The notes beneath the pieces are model-generated. The model saw only the letters and a program-made list of their open reading frames with translations. It did not search any database and had not been told where the DNA came from. Shown one piece after another: positions 8,841 through 18,976 of a DNA stretch of 64,000 nucleotides. Origin of the DNA: Drosophila persimilis (lineage: Eukaryota; Arthropoda; Insecta; Diptera; Drosophilidae); assembly GCF_003286085.1 (NCBI RefSeq), contig NW_020825601.1, positions 17,595-81,594 of the forward strand, read 5' to 3'. A program made the position numbers and the translations under genes. The first letter of the stretch is position 1. Each line of letters begins with the position of its first letter.

Positions 8841-10451
8841 ATGGTGGTGTCTCGTAGTACGGAGAATTTAGCCCTCTCAGAAGACACGGGGAAACATTGC
8901 CAAATTTGCTCCGAAGTAATCGTTTACCAGGTACAACTATTGTCGACCAGTTGTGGGCACACCTTCCACAGAGTGTGCTTCACCGCTAAAAGTGGTAACA
9001 AACGGAAGTGTCCCACTTGTCAGCAAGACCTAAACATCACATCGGCCTCAGCTGAGAATCTTAGTCCCATTGGTCCGTCTACGTCTAGAGCACGAATGCC
9101 ATCGGTTACTCAGTCCCTTCAGACTAGAAGTCAAAGTAAAAGAGTGGAAGCGTTAAGCCCTCTTGAGATGGCTAACTCAGAGAATGCCAACAGGTCTCCA
9201 ATCTCCGTCGACCCTCAACAGAATCAGGCCACTATGGCGGAAACTATACAGCAGTCCATAGTGGACGCGATTAGAGTAGCTATGGTAGAGCAAACCCGAA
9301 TTTTGGCGACCAGCATGGCTGATCAAACTAACCGGCTAGTTCGAGCCATTTCAGATGGACTTCAAAGTACGGCATCTGTACCCTCCCCGAACATAAATGC
9401 AGCTCGGATGCAACCGGTAGCAGAACTAGAACAGCAAACGATCGAGCAACTTTTTCGGCTGTCCACTAGTGAACAGTTACCAGTGCCGGGAATTAATCAA
9501 TCGGGAAATAGTTCGTCACCCTCGAATTTGGGGCAAAACCGTAATGTTGGCTCAGGAGTTTCCACAGGTTCCTCCGCTTCATCCCTTCGGGCAGATCGTG
9601 TTAGCCAGATAATGTCTAACTGGAAACTGCGGTTTACGGGAAAGGCTGGTATGTCGATTGAGGACTTCATTTACCGTATTGAAGCACTTACAAAGCAAAC
9701 TTTGGACGGTAACTTTGAAATAACAGCTCGATACGCCAGTAACCTCTTTGATGGGAGCGCCAGCGAGTGGTTTTGGCGGTATCATAAAAGTGTCCCTGAA
9801 GTCCGTTGGGCAGATCTATGCCTAGCCTTGCGTGGCCAATTTAAAGACGATAGAACAGATAGGAATATCAGAACAGAGATCGAATTAAGGAAACAGCGAC
9901 CAAACGAGTCCTTTGATGATTTTTATGGCGTAATTGCCGCATTGGCAGATAAACTGTCTGAGCCCATGTCTGAGGCAGCCTTGGTTGAGACACTGCGAGC
10001 AAACCTTTTGGCTAATATACAGCATGAAATTTTATATGAGTCGGCTGCGACTGTGAAATCTTTACGTCACCTGGTCCGAACGCGAGAAATATTCATGCAG
10101 TCCGTAGCTAAAACCAAGCCTCCCCTGGCGGCCCCCCGAACTTTACCACGCCGCCAAGTCAATGCTATATTAGACGAATCTATTGCCCCAGATAGTGAAG
10201 AAGTAGGTGAAGAAGAAGATCTGGAAGTATCAGCCGTAGAGTTCGTCTGTTGGAATTGCGGGGGCAAAGGCCATCGATACCAAGAGTGCATGGCCGAACG
10301 TAGGGTATTTTGCTATGGTTGTGGCAGGGCCGATACTTATAAGCCTAGTTGCAGGAAGTGCAACCCCCACACGGCAAAAAACTCGTTGTCGCGTGCACCG
10401 CCGAAAAGTGCACGCAAACAACTGGTCAACCAAGCGACCAATACCGAGTGA
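8841..10451 (+). CDS. gag: Gag polyprotein with N-terminal RING-H2 finger, family B (536 aa)
   Basis: The structural Gag protein. An upstream in-frame AUG exists at 8727, but it would add a hydrophobic, low-complexity 38 residues read from AT-rich leader; I prefer the AUG at 8841 (ACCGAAATGG), which places the RING near the N terminus as in family A. The RING-H2 ligands are Cys20, Cys23, Cys38, His40, His43, Cys46, Cys57 and Cys60 (nt 8898-9020). A Ser/Gln-rich linker follows, then a capsid-type region at about 253-373 (MSNWKLRF, DFIYRIEAL, WFWRYH). Next come an acidic stretch, a CCHC knuckle (Cys470, Cys473, His478, Cys483) and a Cys4 cluster (491, 494, 504, 507). The frame is intact and overlaps pol in the -1 frame. 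Confidence 0.93.
   Translation: MVVSRSTENLALSEDTGKHCQICSEVIVYQVQLLSTSCGHTFHRVCFTAKSGNKRKCPTCQQDLNITSASAENLSPIGPSTSRARMPSVTQSLQTRSQSKRVEALSPLEMANSENANRSPISVDPQQNQATMAETIQQSIVDAIRVAMVEQTRILATSMADQTNRLVRAISDGLQSTASVPSPNINAARMQPVAELEQQTIEQLFRLSTSEQLPVPGINQSGNSSSPSNLGQNRNVGSGVSTGSSASSLRADRVSQIMSNWKLRFTGKAGMSIEDFIYRIEALTKQTLDGNFEITARYASNLFDGSASEWFWRYHKSVPEVRWADLCLALRGQFKDDRTDRNIRTEIELRKQRPNESFDDFYGVIAALADKLSEPMSEAALVETLRANLLANIQHEILYESAATVKSLRHLVRTREIFMQSVAKTKPPLAAPRTLPRRQVNAILDESIAPDSEEVGEEEDLEVSAVEFVCWNCGGKGHRYQECMAERRVFCYGCGRADTYKPSCRKCNPHTAKNSLSRAPPKSARKQLVNQATNTE
10376..10415 (+). promoter_or_regulatory. -1 ribosomal frameshift signal at the gag/pol overlap, family B
   Basis: The heptamer A AAA AAC (10376-10382) lies exactly in the gag frame (gcA AAA AAC). 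An 8-nt spacer follows, then a perfect 8-bp stem GCGTGCAC (10391-10398) with GTGCACGC (10408-10415) closing a 9-nt loop. Flanking GTTGT and ACAAC could lengthen the stem with a small bulge. The pol frame is -1 to gag and has no AUG upstream of its conserved domains. Heptamer, spacing and hairpin are all textbook for retroviral-type -1 shifting. Confidence 0.85.
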
Positions 10452-12882
10452 TCAATTCTTCTCCTTCCACTGACCTTATTATACCAGACGTGTCAAACAG
10501 CGTATACGCTGACCACCTTGCTAGCCCTCCAAATCGATCCCAGCGCCGAAGAAGCGATTTTAAGAAACATTGCAAACTTGAGAAAAGACTGCTCTTAGCT
10601 TCTGTAGTTGGAAAACCAAATGATTTACGACCCCATGCGCAGATTATGCTTTTTGGTAAACCAGTCATAGGACTAATGGATACTGGAGCTTCAGTTAGCT
10701 GCATAGGGGGAAGTTGCGCGTCCGACGTTATTCGGAATAAAGTCCAATATAAGCCGCTGTCCCTAAAAGTTAGAGCTGCCGACGGAAAGAGCCAAAGTAT
10801 AGTCGGCAAAATTTCCGCAAAAGTCACGTATAGAGGGGAATCCAAGGAACTTTGTTTTTATATTGTACCTTCCTTGACGGGTAATCTCTATTTAGGAATC
10901 GACTTTTGGACGGCTTTTGAACTTTTACCGTTGCACTTGATGACACAAAATTTACGTATTGAAACCTTAGAAGACCCCACAATGAGGGCGCTTATGCCTT
11001 CACAGCAAGTATTACTACAGGAGGTAATAGCTCTCTTCCCATCTTACTCAAAGCAAGGTCTAGGAAAGACCTCTGTAATCACGCACACGATAGAGGTAGC
11101 CGACGCAAAGCCCATTAAACAACGCCACTATGCGGTGTCACCGGCAACGGAGAAGCTAATGTACGAGGAATTAGACCGAATGCTGAAGCTTGGGGTTATA
11201 CAAGAATCGGTTAGTTCCTGGTCTTCGCCCGTAGTGCTGGTTAAAAAGCCTGGCAAGGTTAGATTGTGTATCGATTGTAGGAAAGTAAACTCGGTCACGG
11301 TAAAGGATGCATATCCCATGCCCCTTATAGACGGAATCCTGAGTAGACTACCGAAAGCAGAGTTCATCACAAGCATCGATCTAAAGGACGCGTTTTGGCA
11401 AATTCCTCTCGATCAAAAATCTCGTGATAAGACAGCGTTTACCGTGCCTGGCCGTCCCTTATACGAGTTTGTCGTCATGCCATTCGGCTTAACCAACGCA
11501 CCCTGTACCTTGTCGCGACTTATGGATAAAGTCATACCAGCCCATCTACGGAATGAAATATTCATATATCTTGACGACCTCTTAGTTATATCCGATAGTT
11601 TTGAGCACCATCTGGAGGTGTTGTCCCTGGTCGCAGCCCAACTTTCCAAGGCCAATCTTACTATAAATGTGGAGAAAAGCAAATTTTGCCGGAAAGAAGT
11701 TAAATATTTAGGCCACGTGATTGGTGGTGGGAATATTCGCACTGATCCTGACAAAATAGCCGCCGTTAAGGATTTTCCAGCTCCCCAGTCGATCAAACAA
11801 GTTCGTCGATTTCTTGGAATGACAGGCTGGTACCACAAGTTCATCCACAATTATGCAGCTATCAGTTCACCCATATCAGATACTCTGAAATCTAAGCGCA
11901 AGTTTATTTGGACTGACGAGGCTCAACTTGCTTTCGAGTCATTAAAGTCCCAAATGTGTTCCGCGCCAGTTCTACATAGCCCAAATTTCTCCATACCATT
12001 TTCAATACACTGTGACGCCAGTCATACCGGCGTAGGGGCAGTTCTAATGCAAGAAAACAACGAGGGCGCAGACGTACCAATTGCTTTTATGTCGAAAAAG
12101 CTTAACAAATGCCAGAGGCAGTACACTCTAACTGAAAAAGAGTGTTACGCTGCGGTTTTAGCCGTAAAAAAGTTCAGGGCATACATTGAGGGCCAAGAAT
12201 TCACAATCATTACAGATCATGCCTCCTTAAAGTGGCTAATGTCGCAGGCTGATCTTAGCTCCCGATTGGCTCGCTGGTCCTTAAAGTTGCAGGGATTTGA
12301 ATTTAAAATCTTACACCGAAAAGGGAGTGATAACATAGTCCCCGATGCCTTGTCCCGTACGCACTCAGAAGACTTGTCCTTCTTGGCAATTGATAGCATG
12401 TTGGTCGACCCTGATTCTCCTGAGTTCAAATCACCAGAATATCAGTCAATTAAAGAGAAGATTAGGTTGAACAGTTCCCGATTGCCTGATCTGAAAATCA
12501 AAGATGAACGCATCTTTCGGCGTGCGGAACATGCCGATGGAACCAAGATCACAGACGATTCCTGCTGGAAACTTTGGATACCCCCATCCCTTGTAAAACC
12601 CGTCCTCAAAGCTGCCCATGAGGATCCCTTGTGTGCCCACAGTGGGATAAATAAAACCCTTGAAAGACTCAGGCGATCTTATTATTGGCCAAACTTAGCG
12701 GTGGATGTCAAAGATCTCATAAATAATTGCCATATCTGTAAAACCACGAAGCATCCAAATCAACCCTTAAAGCCACCAATGGGAAATACGGGATTACCTT
12801 CTCGATTCTTTCAAAAATTATTTGTAGACTTTTTAGGACCTTATCCGAGAAGCAAGTCAGGAAATATTGGCATCTTTGTCGT
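10382..12882 (+). CDS. pol: Pol, 5' part: protease, RT, RNase H, N-terminal integrase, family B (interrupted)
   Basis: Read after the -1 shift. Order of domains: linker; aspartic protease with MDTGASVSC (about nt 10678); reverse transcriptase with MPFGLTNAP (about 11477) and the YLDD catalytic box (about 11569); RNase H with HCDASHTG (about 12010) and TDHASLKWL; integrase His2Cys2 zinc finger (about 12615-12745); and the first catalytic Asp of the integrase core in FVDFLGPYP (about 12827). The coding sequence stops at 12882, where family C begins with a target duplication GTCGT. The frame then runs a few codons into the C LTR and ends at 12934. The remainder of pol lies at 19348-20112 in a compatible frame. 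Expected function is replication and integration of family B, abolished here by the insertion. Confidence 0.93.
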
Positions 12883-13253
12883 TGTGGAGATAATGGTTTT
12901 TATCCCCAATCGGCCGACTAATTATTTCAATTAAATAAAACTCGGCGCAGAAATAAAATTGCGATATGTTCTTTAATGCGTGACATCCAAATTGCAAGTG
13001 TGGCTTGCCTGCCCTTTACATTGCCGCTCCGATCGCTAAGCGCAGCTTCGCTCGGCCGACGTCGGCAGGCAGACACAAAGCGGAGATAGCGAAGAGCGAG
13101 CTGGCAGAGAGCGTTTAGCAGGGCAAGCAAGCGCAAAGCTTTAACAAACAAATGAGTGACATAGACATAAGTAACAAACAAAATAAGCGGCTGAGGGCCA
13201 AGAATTAGGTGCTATTTGGCAAGCAGCTAATCGGCTGGGTTCTGCTCCGAACA
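12883..13253 (-). repeat. Family C LTR, copy 1 (3' LTR of left unit)
   Basis: 371 bp. In element direction it starts TGTTCGGAGC and ends CTCCACA. The last 27 bases of the coding frame of the left unit, with its stop, fall inside it (13227-13253). The open frame 12927-13181 is present in every LTR copy and shows no protein family. Confidence 0.93.
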
Positions 13254-15587
13254 TTCACCCCCCGTTGGAAGGCAAAGGCTTTCAACAGATCCATCCTGAA
13301 GGGGCAGAACCGCTATTTTTCCAACGGCCCTCTTGAAGATGCTTGCTTGGGCGCAGCTGGCGGCTACGCTGGGATGATCGTCGAACGCAGCAATCGGCGC
13401 TTCTTTACGAAGGCGGCTTGTCGTGATTACGTCTTGATCATCGGGAACCTCTGTAATTGCATAGAATGGCAGGTAATTTGGCAATGTAGAAATTGTTGAA
13501 AGTTGAATTTCATTTAGCGTGGATATGTAGGTTTTTAATATATCGAAAAGTTCGCGCTGCAGTTCCTGATTCTCCGATCGCAGTTTTTCCACTTGCACCT
13601 GGCACTCGAGCAGCTGCTTCCTGCATTGCTGCTCTAAGTTTTGGTACTCCAGCGTTGTGGGCCGAAAATCGTCATTAGAGATGGAGGAGGAATTTTCAAA
13701 AGCGGCTAAAACTGCACGCTTATTCTCCGAGCTATCAATGCTTCCTGACACTATCCAACCAAGTTTTGTCTCCTGCAATGTTGGCAATTGGTCTGATAGT
13801 CGAATCTGTCCGACGCACATTAAATCGAAGAACAAACCACCACCTATCAACAGATCGATACGTTGGGGCTTGGAGAAATTAGGATCAGCTAGTTTTAGAT
13901 TATTCGGCATGGGCCAATCCTTTGCGTCTAGGCCGAAGTTAGGCTGCATTTCCGTAATTGAGTTGGTAACAATTGCAGCGAAGGAAGCTCGATAGCTTGC
14001 GTCCTGGGATTGTACAACTATATGTACAGACTTGCTCGAAGGTAGAATGGAATCTCCGATTCCAGAGATGTGAACATAAGACGAGCGATGATCCAACTGC
14101 AACTGATCAGCAAGTCTAGATGTTACAAAGCTTGCCTGTGACGCAGAATCCAAAATGGCACGACATGGGATAAGTGCTCCATAACGATCTGTTACATGGA
14201 CGAGGGCAGTAGGTAGCAACACGTTCTGGCTGGGCTGAGATTTCTGGATCGAGGGGGGAGGGCTAGAACACCCGCTTGCTAGAAGCACAGTCGCGGCCTC
14301 TTGCTGGATCGATTCCTCGGCCGGTGAAGAGGAAGATGAAGCACCAGTTCCCGATTGAATGTGGAGTAGCGTGTGATGTTTGGCCTGGCAATGCCTGCAA
14401 AGTCCTGACCTGCACCTCTGCAATTCATGGCCTTTGTTGAGACAGTTCAAACACAAGCGGCTCTTCTTTGCTTCTTTGTACCTTTCAAACGCAGAGAGAT
14501 TCAGGAATGCCTGACATCTAGATATGTAATGCTCGGAGGAATTGCAATGGTTACATATGGGGTTAGGATGGTCGTTACTGGAGGTGATAAGGGTGACAGG
14601 TTTGTCTTCTCCCACCTGTTGACTAGGACTTGTTGCCATGGCTGATCCCAAATTCTCCAGCATCCGACATCTCGCTTCCAAAAATGAGGCCATGCTTGAC
14701 CACCGAGGCAATCCTGACGTCGGCAAGTTCTCTTCCCATTTCTCTTTTGTTTTGTGGTCCAGTTTCGTGCCTATGATGAAGATCAGCAACCCATCCGAAA
14801 TCTCCTGCGGGGTCGCCAAGGTCTGAAGTGCACGCAAGTGCGAATTGATTTTGTCGCTGAGCGCGCGCAAGCCGATAGCTGAGCCCTTCTCCACCCCTTG
14901 CAGCCCGAAAATAGCCTTGACGTGTGCCTGAAAATGTAACAGTTTATTATCGAATCGCAACATTAGCAAATTCAACGCCTTGTCGTAATTCTCCTCAGAA
15001 AGTTCCAAGGAACGAATCGTATCCAGCGCAGCACCATCTAGACATCCACGAAGATATTGGAATTTTTCGATGATTGGGATACGATGGTCTTTGTGCACCA
15101 TTGTCGAGAACATCGAGTGGAATTCTGGCCAATCCATGTAGTTCCCACCGAATCGCGGAAGCTGCAACTCGGGCATTCGAGAACGGCCTATACTATTATA
15201 GGCGAACAACGAGGAATTCCCCTCGAGAGTATGCCGAGCTGTTGAATTGGCAACATTTACCGTGCGAGCAGCCATCAACTCCCGCGACAGCCTGGACCTA
15301 ACCTTGACATAAACATTCGCAAAGTCCAGCCGGGCATCATGGGCTAATTGCAGGAAATCCAACCTTTCAAGGCTCGTTTGAGCGGCATCGAAATCCGCAT
15401 TCATTCGCTCGATTTGCTCTAAGCGAGCTTGAAGTTCTGCCTCATCTAACTCGGCAAGCTCTTCCTTGGTGAGAAAGCGATCCATGGCCTTTAGTTGGCG
15501 CGCGATGGACTCGGCCTTGTGCCTGTAGAAATCTACATCACTCGGCATTGCTGCGTTCGCGACATTGGTAGGCTCAGGTGCTGCCAT
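13227..15587 (-). CDS. gag-pr: Gag-protease of BEL/Pao family C with coiled coil and integrase-tail remnant, left unit (786 aa)
   Basis: An intact frame. After an N-terminal helical region there is a BEL-type Gag domain (DUF1759-like, about 137-290: PELQLPRFGGNYMDWPEF, FQYLRGCLDG). Zinc fingers follow at about 344-405 (CNHC...HYISRC, CLNCLNKGHELQRC, CRHCQAKHH). A DUF1758-type aspartic protease follows at about 450-640 (ILDSASQASF, DLLIGGG, GWIVSG). RT and RNase H, which should come next in BEL/Pao, are absent. Instead there is a heptad-rich segment at about 665-705 (LEQQCRKQLLECQVQVEKLR), then FKRAVGKIAVLP near the end, which looks like the C-terminal tail of a BEL integrase. I infer an internally deleted, non-autonomous element. 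It could make particles in trans. Confidence 0.9.
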   Translation of the reverse strand: MAAPEPTNVANAAMPSDVDFYRHKAESIARQLKAMDRFLTKEELAELDEAELQARLEQIERMNADFDAAQTSLERLDFLQLAHDARLDFANVYVKVRSRLSRELMAARTVNVANSTARHTLEGNSSLFAYNSIGRSRMPELQLPRFGGNYMDWPEFHSMFSTMVHKDHRIPIIEKFQYLRGCLDGAALDTIRSLELSEENYDKALNLLMLRFDNKLLHFQAHVKAIFGLQGVEKGSAIGLRALSDKINSHLRALQTLATPQEISDGLLIFIIGTKLDHKTKEKWEENLPTSGLPRWSSMASFLEARCRMLENLGSAMATSPSQQVGEDKPVTLITSSNDHPNPICNHCNSSEHYISRCQAFLNLSAFERYKEAKKSRLCLNCLNKGHELQRCRSGLCRHCQAKHHTLLHIQSGTGASSSSSPAEESIQQEAATVLLASGCSSPPPSIQKSQPSQNVLLPTALVHVTDRYGALIPCRAILDSASQASFVTSRLADQLQLDHRSSYVHISGIGDSILPSSKSVHIVVQSQDASYRASFAAIVTNSITEMQPNFGLDAKDWPMPNNLKLADPNFSKPQRIDLLIGGGLFFDLMCVGQIRLSDQLPTLQETKLGWIVSGSIDSSENKRAVLAAFENSSSISNDDFRPTTLEYQNLEQQCRKQLLECQVQVEKLRSENQELQRELFDILKTYISTLNEIQLSTISTLPNYLPFYAITEVPDDQDVITTSRLRKEAPIAAFDDHPSVAASCAQASIFKRAVGKIAVLPLQDGSVESLCLPTGGECSEQNPAD
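13254..13264 (-). other. Polypurine tract of family C, left unit
   Basis: On the minus strand a G-run within ACGGGGGGTGAA immediately precedes the 3' LTR start TGTTCGG, the usual place for the plus-strand primer. The same tract lies at 16301-16311 in the right unit. Confidence 0.7.
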
Positions 15588-15904
15588 GTTGAGGTTTTAA
15601 AAGAGTCACTCAGCACGACCGAAAAAGACACCCTGTATACGTATAAACGTGCGAACCGAAAGCAAAGGGATTACAGCTAATGCCTTTAGCTGTGCGGCTG
15701 TGCGAGCTGTCCGATTCCGCTTTGTACTCCGCTTGTGTGTATTAGTGAGTTCGCTGCACTGCACTGACCGAATTGTCGCGACAGAGAAATTAGTAGGTGT
15801 ATGTAAGTATGTTTTAGCACCGAATTGTGCTTAACCGCCGAAAATTTGTTAAGGCTAACGAATGTCGATTGCGAATGATAATTAATTGACACTGCAACTC
15901 AGAG
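15588..15904 (-). other. Leader of family C, left unit
   Basis: About 317 bases between the primer site and the Gag AUG. The small frames here (15495-15680, 15649-15834, 15686-15892) repeat exactly in the second unit and resemble nothing known. No other element seen. Confidence 0.6.
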
Positions 15905-15922
15905 ATCACGTCGGGGTCACCA
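15905..15922 (-). other. Primer binding site for tRNA-Trp, family C, left unit
   Basis: On the minus strand TGGTGACCCCGACGTGAT, complementary to the 3' end of animal tRNA-Trp with its CCA. It is 7 bases inside the LTR. Confidence 0.85.
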
Positions 15923-15929
15923 AACTTTA

Positions 15930-16300
15930 TGTGGAGATAATGGTTTTTATCCCCAATCGGCCGACTAATTATTTCAATTAAATAAAACTCGGCGCAGAAA
16001 TAAAATTGCGATATGTTCTTTAATGCGTGACATCCAAATTGCAAGTGTGGCTTGCCTGCCCTTTACATTGCCGCTCCGATCGCTAAGCGCAGCTTCGCTC
16101 GGCCGACGTCGGCAGGCAGACACAAAGCGGAGATAGCGAAGAGCGAGCTGGCAGAGAGCGTTTAGCAGGGCAAGCAAGCGCAAAGCTTTAACAAACAAAT
16201 GAGTGACATAGACATAAGTAACAAACAAAATAAGCGGCTGAGGGCCAAGAATTAGGTGCTATTTGGCAAGCAGCTAATCGGCTGGGTTCTGCTCCGAACA
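15930..16300 (-). repeat. Family C LTR, copy 2 (shared middle LTR)
   Basis: Identical by eye to copies 1 and 3. It serves as 5' LTR of the left unit and 3' LTR of the right unit; no target duplication or satellite interrupts it on either side. Confidence 0.93.
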
Positions 16301-18634
16301 TTCACCCCCCGTTGGAAGGCAAAGGCTTTCAACAGATCCATCCTGAAGGGGCAGAACCGCTATTTTTCCAACGGCCCTCTTGAAGATGCTTGCTTGGGCG
16401 CAGCTGGCGGCTACGCTGGGATGATCGTCGAACGCAGCAATCGGCGCTTCTTTACGAAGGCGGCTTGTCGTGATTACGTCTTGATCATCGGGAACCTCTG
16501 TAATTGCATAGAATGGCAGGTAATTTGGCAATGTAGAAATTGTTGAAAGTTGAATTTCATTTAGCGTGGATATGTAGGTTTTTAATATATCGAAAAGTTC
16601 GCGCTGCAGTTCCTGATTCTCCGATCGCAGTTTTTCCACTTGCACCTGGCACTCGAGCAGCTGCTTCCTGCATTGCTGCTCTAAGTTTTGGTACTCCAGC
16701 GTTGTGGGCCGAAAATCGTCATTAGAGATGGAGGAGGAATTTTCAAAAGCGGCTAAAACTGCACGCTTATTCTCCGAGCTATCAATGCTTCCTGACACTA
16801 TCCAACCAAGTTTTGTCTCCTGCAATGTTGGCAATTGGTCTGATAGTCGAATCTGTCCGACGCACATTAAATCGAAGAACAAACCACCACCTATCAACAG
16901 ATCGATACGTTGGGGCTTGGAGAAATTAGGATCAGCTAGTTTTAGATTATTCGGCATGGGCCAATCCTTTGCGTCTAGGCCGAAGTTAGGCTGCATTTCC
17001 GTAATTGAGTTGGTAACAATTGCAGCGAAGGAAGCTCGATAGCTTGCGTCCTGGGATTGTACAACTATATGTACAGACTTGCTCGAAGGTAGAATGGAAT
17101 CTCCGATTCCAGAGATGTGAACATAAGACGAGCGATGATCCAACTGCAACTGATCAGCAAGTCTAGATGTTACAAAGCTTGCCTGTGACGCAGAATCCAA
17201 AATGGCACGACATGGGATAAGTGCTCCATAACGATCTGTTACATGGACGAGGGCAGTAGGTAGCAACACGTTCTGGCTGGGCTGAGATTTCTGGATCGAG
17301 GGGGGAGGGCTAGAACACCCGCTTGCTAGAAGCACAGTCGCGGCCTCTTGCTGGATCGATTCCTCGGCCGGTGAAGAGGAAGATGAAGCACCAGTTCCCG
17401 ATTGAATGTGGAGTAGCGTGTGATGTTTGGCCTGGCAATGCCTGCAAAGTCCTGACCTGCACCTCTGCAATTCATGGCCTTTGTTGAGACAGTTCAAACA
17501 CAAGCGGCTCTTCTTTGCTTCTTTGTACCTTTCAAACGCAGAGAGATTCAGGAATGCCTGACATCTAGATATGTAATGCTCGGAGGAATTGCAATGGTTA
17601 CATATGGGGTTAGGATGGTCGTTACTGGAGGTGATAAGGGTGACAGGTTTGTCTTCTCCCACCTGTTGACTAGGACTTGTTGCCATGGCTGATCCCAAAT
17701 TCTCCAGCATCCGACATCTCGCTTCCAAAAATGAGGCCATGCTTGACCACCGAGGCAATCCTGACGTCGGCAAGTTCTCTTCCCATTTCTCTTTTGTTTT
17801 GTGGTCCAGTTTCGTGCCTATGATGAAGATCAGCAACCCATCCGAAATCTCCTGCGGGGTCGCCAAGGTCTGAAGTGCACGCAAGTGCGAATTGATTTTG
17901 TCGCTGAGCGCGCGCAAGCCGATAGCTGAGCCCTTCTCCACCCCTTGCAGCCCGAAAATAGCCTTGACGTGTGCCTGAAAATGTAACAGTTTATTATCGA
18001 ATCGCAACATTAGCAAATTCAACGCCTTGTCGTAATTCTCCTCAGAAAGTTCCAAGGAACGAATCGTATCCAGCGCAGCACCATCTAGACATCCACGAAG
18101 ATATTGGAATTTTTCGATGATTGGGATACGATGGTCTTTGTGCACCATTGTCGAGAACATCGAGTGGAATTCTGGCCAATCCATGTAGTTCCCACCGAAT
18201 CGCGGAAGCTGCAACTCGGGCATTCGAGAACGGCCTATACTATTATAGGCGAACAACGAGGAATTCCCCTCGAGAGTATGCCGAGCTGTTGAATTGGCAA
18301 CATTTACCGTGCGAGCAGCCATCAACTCCCGCGACAGCCTGGACCTAACCTTGACATAAACATTCGCAAAGTCCAGCCGGGCATCATGGGCTAATTGCAG
18401 GAAATCCAACCTTTCAAGGCTCGTTTGAGCGGCATCGAAATCCGCATTCATTCGCTCGATTTGCTCTAAGCGAGCTTGAAGTTCTGCCTCATCTAACTCG
18501 GCAAGCTCTTCCTTGGTGAGAAAGCGATCCATGGCCTTTAGTTGGCGCGCGATGGACTCGGCCTTGTGCCTGTAGAAATCTACATCACTCGGCATTGCTG
18601 CGTTCGCGACATTGGTAGGCTCAGGTGCTGCCAT
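16274..18634 (-). CDS. gag-pr: Gag-protease of BEL/Pao family C, right unit (786 aa, identical to left unit)
   Basis: Same 786-residue protein as at 13227-15587, without a residue change: BEL-type Gag, three zinc-finger motifs, DUF1758-type protease, coiled coil, and a short integrase-like tail whose stop lies in the adjacent LTR. Identity over the whole unit, including non-coding parts, means the duplication is very recent, conversion is active, or the assembly repeated a unit. Start chosen at the first AUG after the primer site and leader. Confidence 0.9.
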   Translation of the reverse strand: MAAPEPTNVANAAMPSDVDFYRHKAESIARQLKAMDRFLTKEELAELDEAELQARLEQIERMNADFDAAQTSLERLDFLQLAHDARLDFANVYVKVRSRLSRELMAARTVNVANSTARHTLEGNSSLFAYNSIGRSRMPELQLPRFGGNYMDWPEFHSMFSTMVHKDHRIPIIEKFQYLRGCLDGAALDTIRSLELSEENYDKALNLLMLRFDNKLLHFQAHVKAIFGLQGVEKGSAIGLRALSDKINSHLRALQTLATPQEISDGLLIFIIGTKLDHKTKEKWEENLPTSGLPRWSSMASFLEARCRMLENLGSAMATSPSQQVGEDKPVTLITSSNDHPNPICNHCNSSEHYISRCQAFLNLSAFERYKEAKKSRLCLNCLNKGHELQRCRSGLCRHCQAKHHTLLHIQSGTGASSSSSPAEESIQQEAATVLLASGCSSPPPSIQKSQPSQNVLLPTALVHVTDRYGALIPCRAILDSASQASFVTSRLADQLQLDHRSSYVHISGIGDSILPSSKSVHIVVQSQDASYRASFAAIVTNSITEMQPNFGLDAKDWPMPNNLKLADPNFSKPQRIDLLIGGGLFFDLMCVGQIRLSDQLPTLQETKLGWIVSGSIDSSENKRAVLAAFENSSSISNDDFRPTTLEYQNLEQQCRKQLLECQVQVEKLRSENQELQRELFDILKTYISTLNEIQLSTISTLPNYLPFYAITEVPDDQDVITTSRLRKEAPIAAFDDHPSVAASCAQASIFKRAVGKIAVLPLQDGSVESLCLPTGGECSEQNPAD

Positions 18635-18976
18635 GTTGAGGTTTTAAAAGAGTCACTCAGCACGACCGAAAAAGACACCCTGTATACGTATAAACGTGCG
18701 AACCGAAAGCAAAGGGATTACAGCTAATGCCTTTAGCTGTGCGGCTGTGCGAGCTGTCCGATTCCGCTTTGTACTCCGCTTGTGTGTATTAGTGAGTTCG
18801 CTGCACTGCACTGACCGAATTGTCGCGACAGAGAAATTAGTAGGTGTATGTAAGTATGTTTTAGCACCGAATTGTGCTTAACCGCCGAAAATTTGTTAAG
18901 GCTAACGAATGTCGATTGCGAATGATAATTAATTGACACTGCAACTCAGAGATCACGTCGGGGTCACCAAACTTTA
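18635..18976 (-). other. Leader and tRNA-Trp primer site of family C, right unit
   Basis: Copy of 15588-15929. The primer site TGGTGACCCCGACGTGAT (minus strand) is at 18952-18969, 7 bases from the LTR. Nothing else recognised. Confidence 0.75.

Noticed and set aside
13209-13499. Plus-strand open frames across family C (for example 13209-13499, 13657-13995, 14427-14645)
   Set aside because: They are shadows opposite the minus-strand Gag-protease gene and repeat exactly in the second unit.
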